Source of the DNA: Gemmatimonadaceae bacterium
Lineage (GTDB): Bacteria; Gemmatimonadota; Gemmatimonadetes; Gemmatimonadales; Gemmatimonadaceae
NCBI GenBank assembly: GCA_013813605.1
Contig: JACCRL010000454.1
Coordinates: 1 to 9,514, forward strand
Direction of reading: 5' to 3'
Length of the DNA stretch: 9,514 bases
Shown here: piece after piece, positions 8,292 to 9,514 of the stretch
How the letters are laid out: the number at the start of each line of letters is the position of its first letter
How positions within the stretch are numbered: the first letter of the stretch is position 1
Notes under the pieces: model-generated
What the model was told of the DNA's origin: nothing
Database searches by the model: none
What the model saw: the letters and a program-made list of their open reading frames with translations, nothing else
Program-made: the position numbers and the translations under genes

Positions 8292-8387
8292 ATGAAATCA
8301 GCCGTCCGACGATACGAAACAGGCATTTCCAACGCCGCAAGGCTACTACAACTTGGGAATACCTTCACCCATTCAAGGTATCAATGA
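8292..8387 (+). CDS. Possible 31-aa leader peptide ORF
   Basis: An ATG-initiated frame of 31 codons (starts MKSAVRRYETG, ends FTHSRYQ) ends in a TGA that shares ATGA with the start codon of the TPR gene. The product is basic, with four Arg and one Lys, and has neither a signal peptide nor a recognisable precursor-peptide motif. Upstream, GTGGTGAT contains a GGTGA-like element, but it nearly touches the ATG, so its ribosome binding is poor. The case for translation rests on the four-base stop-start overlap and on the hairpin over its last codons. By chance alone a frame this short is common. Confidence 0.3.
   Translation: MKSAVRRYETGISNAARLLQLGNTFTHSRYQ
8359..8381 (+). promoter_or_regulatory. 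Hairpin covering the ribosome-binding region of the TPR gene
   Basis: ATACCTT (8359-8365) and AAGGTAT (8375-8381) form a perfect 7-bp inverted repeat with a 9-nt loop, ending two bases before the ATG at 8384. The right arm contains AAGG, the only Shine-Dalgarno-like bases in front of that gene. The folded RNA would hide them, and a ribosome finishing the 31-codon frame would open the stem. The inverted repeat is directly visible; its regulatory action is inference. It could also act at DNA level as an operator. Confidence 0.45.
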
Positions 8388-9514
8388 TCCGTCATCAGGT
8401 TTTTTTCGATACACTCGGCTCGCTCGGGGAGGACAGCCCTGCATGGCGCGCGGTGTCGGCCGGACTCGTGGTGCTGCGTCTCGTCGATTCCTACGGAGAT
8501 AGCGGAAGCGTTCCTGCGCCGCGAAGCTGGGTGGAGCTGCATAACGTTCGCACGACTGTGGACCAGGTGAGTTGCGGAGATCCGGTGCGCTGGACGCTCG
8601 ACGCGGTGGTGGACGCAATCGCCGAGCGCGGCATCGTCGATGAGCTGGTGTGCTCGCGACTGCTCTCGTATGGCAGGGCGCTCGACTACGAAGGCCGGTG
8701 GACCTTGGCGGCGGACGTGTTCGGTTCAGTCGCGGCGAAGGCTGCGCCGCAAAAAATGGCGCGTACCGCGGTAGAGGCGAACATCGCGCTTGGCGGAGCG
8801 GCCCGCCGCGCCGGCGACTGGACTGCCTCGTCGAGGGCGTACTCGCAGGCGGCGCAGGTTGCCGACGCCATCGGCGACCGGGCCGGCACGCTCACCGTCC
8901 AGGTGGGCATCGCCAACACTTACATGGCAAAGGGAAATCTGCCGCAAGCGCAGTCCATTCTCGACGACGTAATCGTGCAGTCGCGCGACCTGGAGATGCC
9001 GGAGGTCGTGTCAGTGGCGCTGCACAGCCGCGCGTCGCTTGCGCAGAAGCGCGGCGATCATGCCGAGGGAATCAAGCTCGCGTACGAGGCGCTCAATCTC
9101 ACCACGAGATCCGCGGCACGGGATGCTGTCCTTGCCGACATCGCGGCCCTGTTCTCGGAGCTTGGGATGTCGAGCTGCGCTCGCGACGCGAACCTGATCG
9201 TCGTGGCCACCACGCAGAACCAGTGGACGAAATCGCAGGCGACGATCAACCTTCTCGAGCTGGCAGCCAGTGACGGAAACCAGACTGCTTTCGACGGCTA
9301 CGCGCGCGAGCTGCGCGCGTCATCGCTGCCGTCGTGGCTGGGGGCGCACTACCTGCTTTACCTGGGCGAAGGCCTGCGACGATTTGGCCGAGCGGAAGCC
9401 GCCGAAGCAGCGCTCACGGAGGCGGTTGCATTTTCCTCGGCCAATCAGATTCATCAGGTGATGTTCCAGGCCGAAGATGCCCTTGCGGCGCTTCGATCCG
9501 ATGCCCGGGTTACG
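8384..9514 (+). CDS. TPR-repeat protein, 3' partial
   Basis: An open frame of 377 codons runs to the end of the window without a stop. After an N-terminal part of about 90 residues with no recognised domain (starts MIRHQVFFDTLGSLGEDSP), it consists of helix pairs with tetratricopeptide spacing: roughly 93-119 (YGRALDYEGRWTLAADVF), 133-166 (ALGGAARRAGDWTASSRAYSQA), 173-206 (GIANTYMAKGNLPQAQSILD), 213-246 (SRASLAQKRGDHAEGIKLAYEA) and 323-355 (LLYLGEGLRRFGRAEAAEAALT), with a degenerate unit near 250-280. No signal peptide, membrane segment or helix-turn-helix is visible in this part, so a cytoplasmic scaffold or a partner-binding protein is the most that can be said. The start follows the TGA/ATG overlap with the small upstream frame. 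A missing C-terminal domain could change the picture. It is 154 nt from the binding-protein gene. Confidence 0.82.
   Translation, partial: MIRHQVFFDTLGSLGEDSPAWRAVSAGLVVLRLVDSYGDSGSVPAPRSWVELHNVRTTVDQVSCGDPVRWTLDAVVDAIAERGIVDELVCSRLLSYGRALDYEGRWTLAADVFGSVAAKAAPQKMARTAVEANIALGGAARRAGDWTASSRAYSQAAQVADAIGDRAGTLTVQVGIANTYMAKGNLPQAQSILDDVIVQSRDLEMPEVVSVALHSRASLAQKRGDHAEGIKLAYEALNLTTRSAARDAVLADIAALFSELGMSSCARDANLIVVATTQNQWTKSQATINLLELAASDGNQTAFDGYARELRASSLPSWLGAHYLLYLGEGLRRFGRAEAAEAALTEAVAFSSANQIHQVMFQAEDALAALRSDARVT

Noticed and set aside
8650..9273. 207-codon plus-strand frame overlapping the TPR gene
   Set aside because: Gly/Arg-rich translation without structure, while the frame open from 8384 shows TPR spacing over its whole length.

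Overview
This GC-rich window carries the end of a type IV pilus motor operon followed by a lesser-known region of accessory genes. All identifications come from reading motifs in the translations; no database search was possible. High GC content, the pilB-pilT-pilC order, a secreted Cys-rich protein, an orphan SBP_bac_5 lipoprotein and a large TPR protein would fit Gemmatimonadota or a deltaproteobacterium-like lineage. This is inference, and no marker gene settles it.

Bases 1-3957, plus strand: pilB (5' end outside the window), pilT and pilC lie 25 and 15 nt apart and end in a strong intrinsic terminator. They encode the extension ATPase, the retraction ATPase and the inner-membrane platform of a type IVa pilus. 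Major pilin, alignment proteins and secretin are not in the window.

Bases 3971-6437, minus strand, convergent with the pil operon: in transcription order, a conserved-looking 113-residue protein of unknown function, a class I SAM-dependent methyltransferase, and an exported protein with 18 cysteines in its mature part. The cysteines form about eight regularly spaced pairs, which suggests a disulfide-stapled helical repeat fold. A possible internal promoter precedes the Cys-rich gene.

Bases 6438-6597: a 160-nt divergent intergenic region with two inverted repeats, one of them a bulged 16-bp hairpin or operator-like palindrome.

Bases 6598-8229, plus strand: an oligopeptide/dipeptide-type (SBP_bac_5) solute-binding lipoprotein without permease or ATPase genes beside it.

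Bases 8230-9514, plus strand: a leader region with two perfect inverted repeats and a possible 31-codon ORF. This ORF overlaps by ATGA the start of a long TPR protein gene that is still open at the window edge. The second inverted repeat places the only Shine-Dalgarno-like bases of the TPR gene inside a stem, so the arrangement looks like translational coupling. It is the most unusual regulatory layout here, though unproven.
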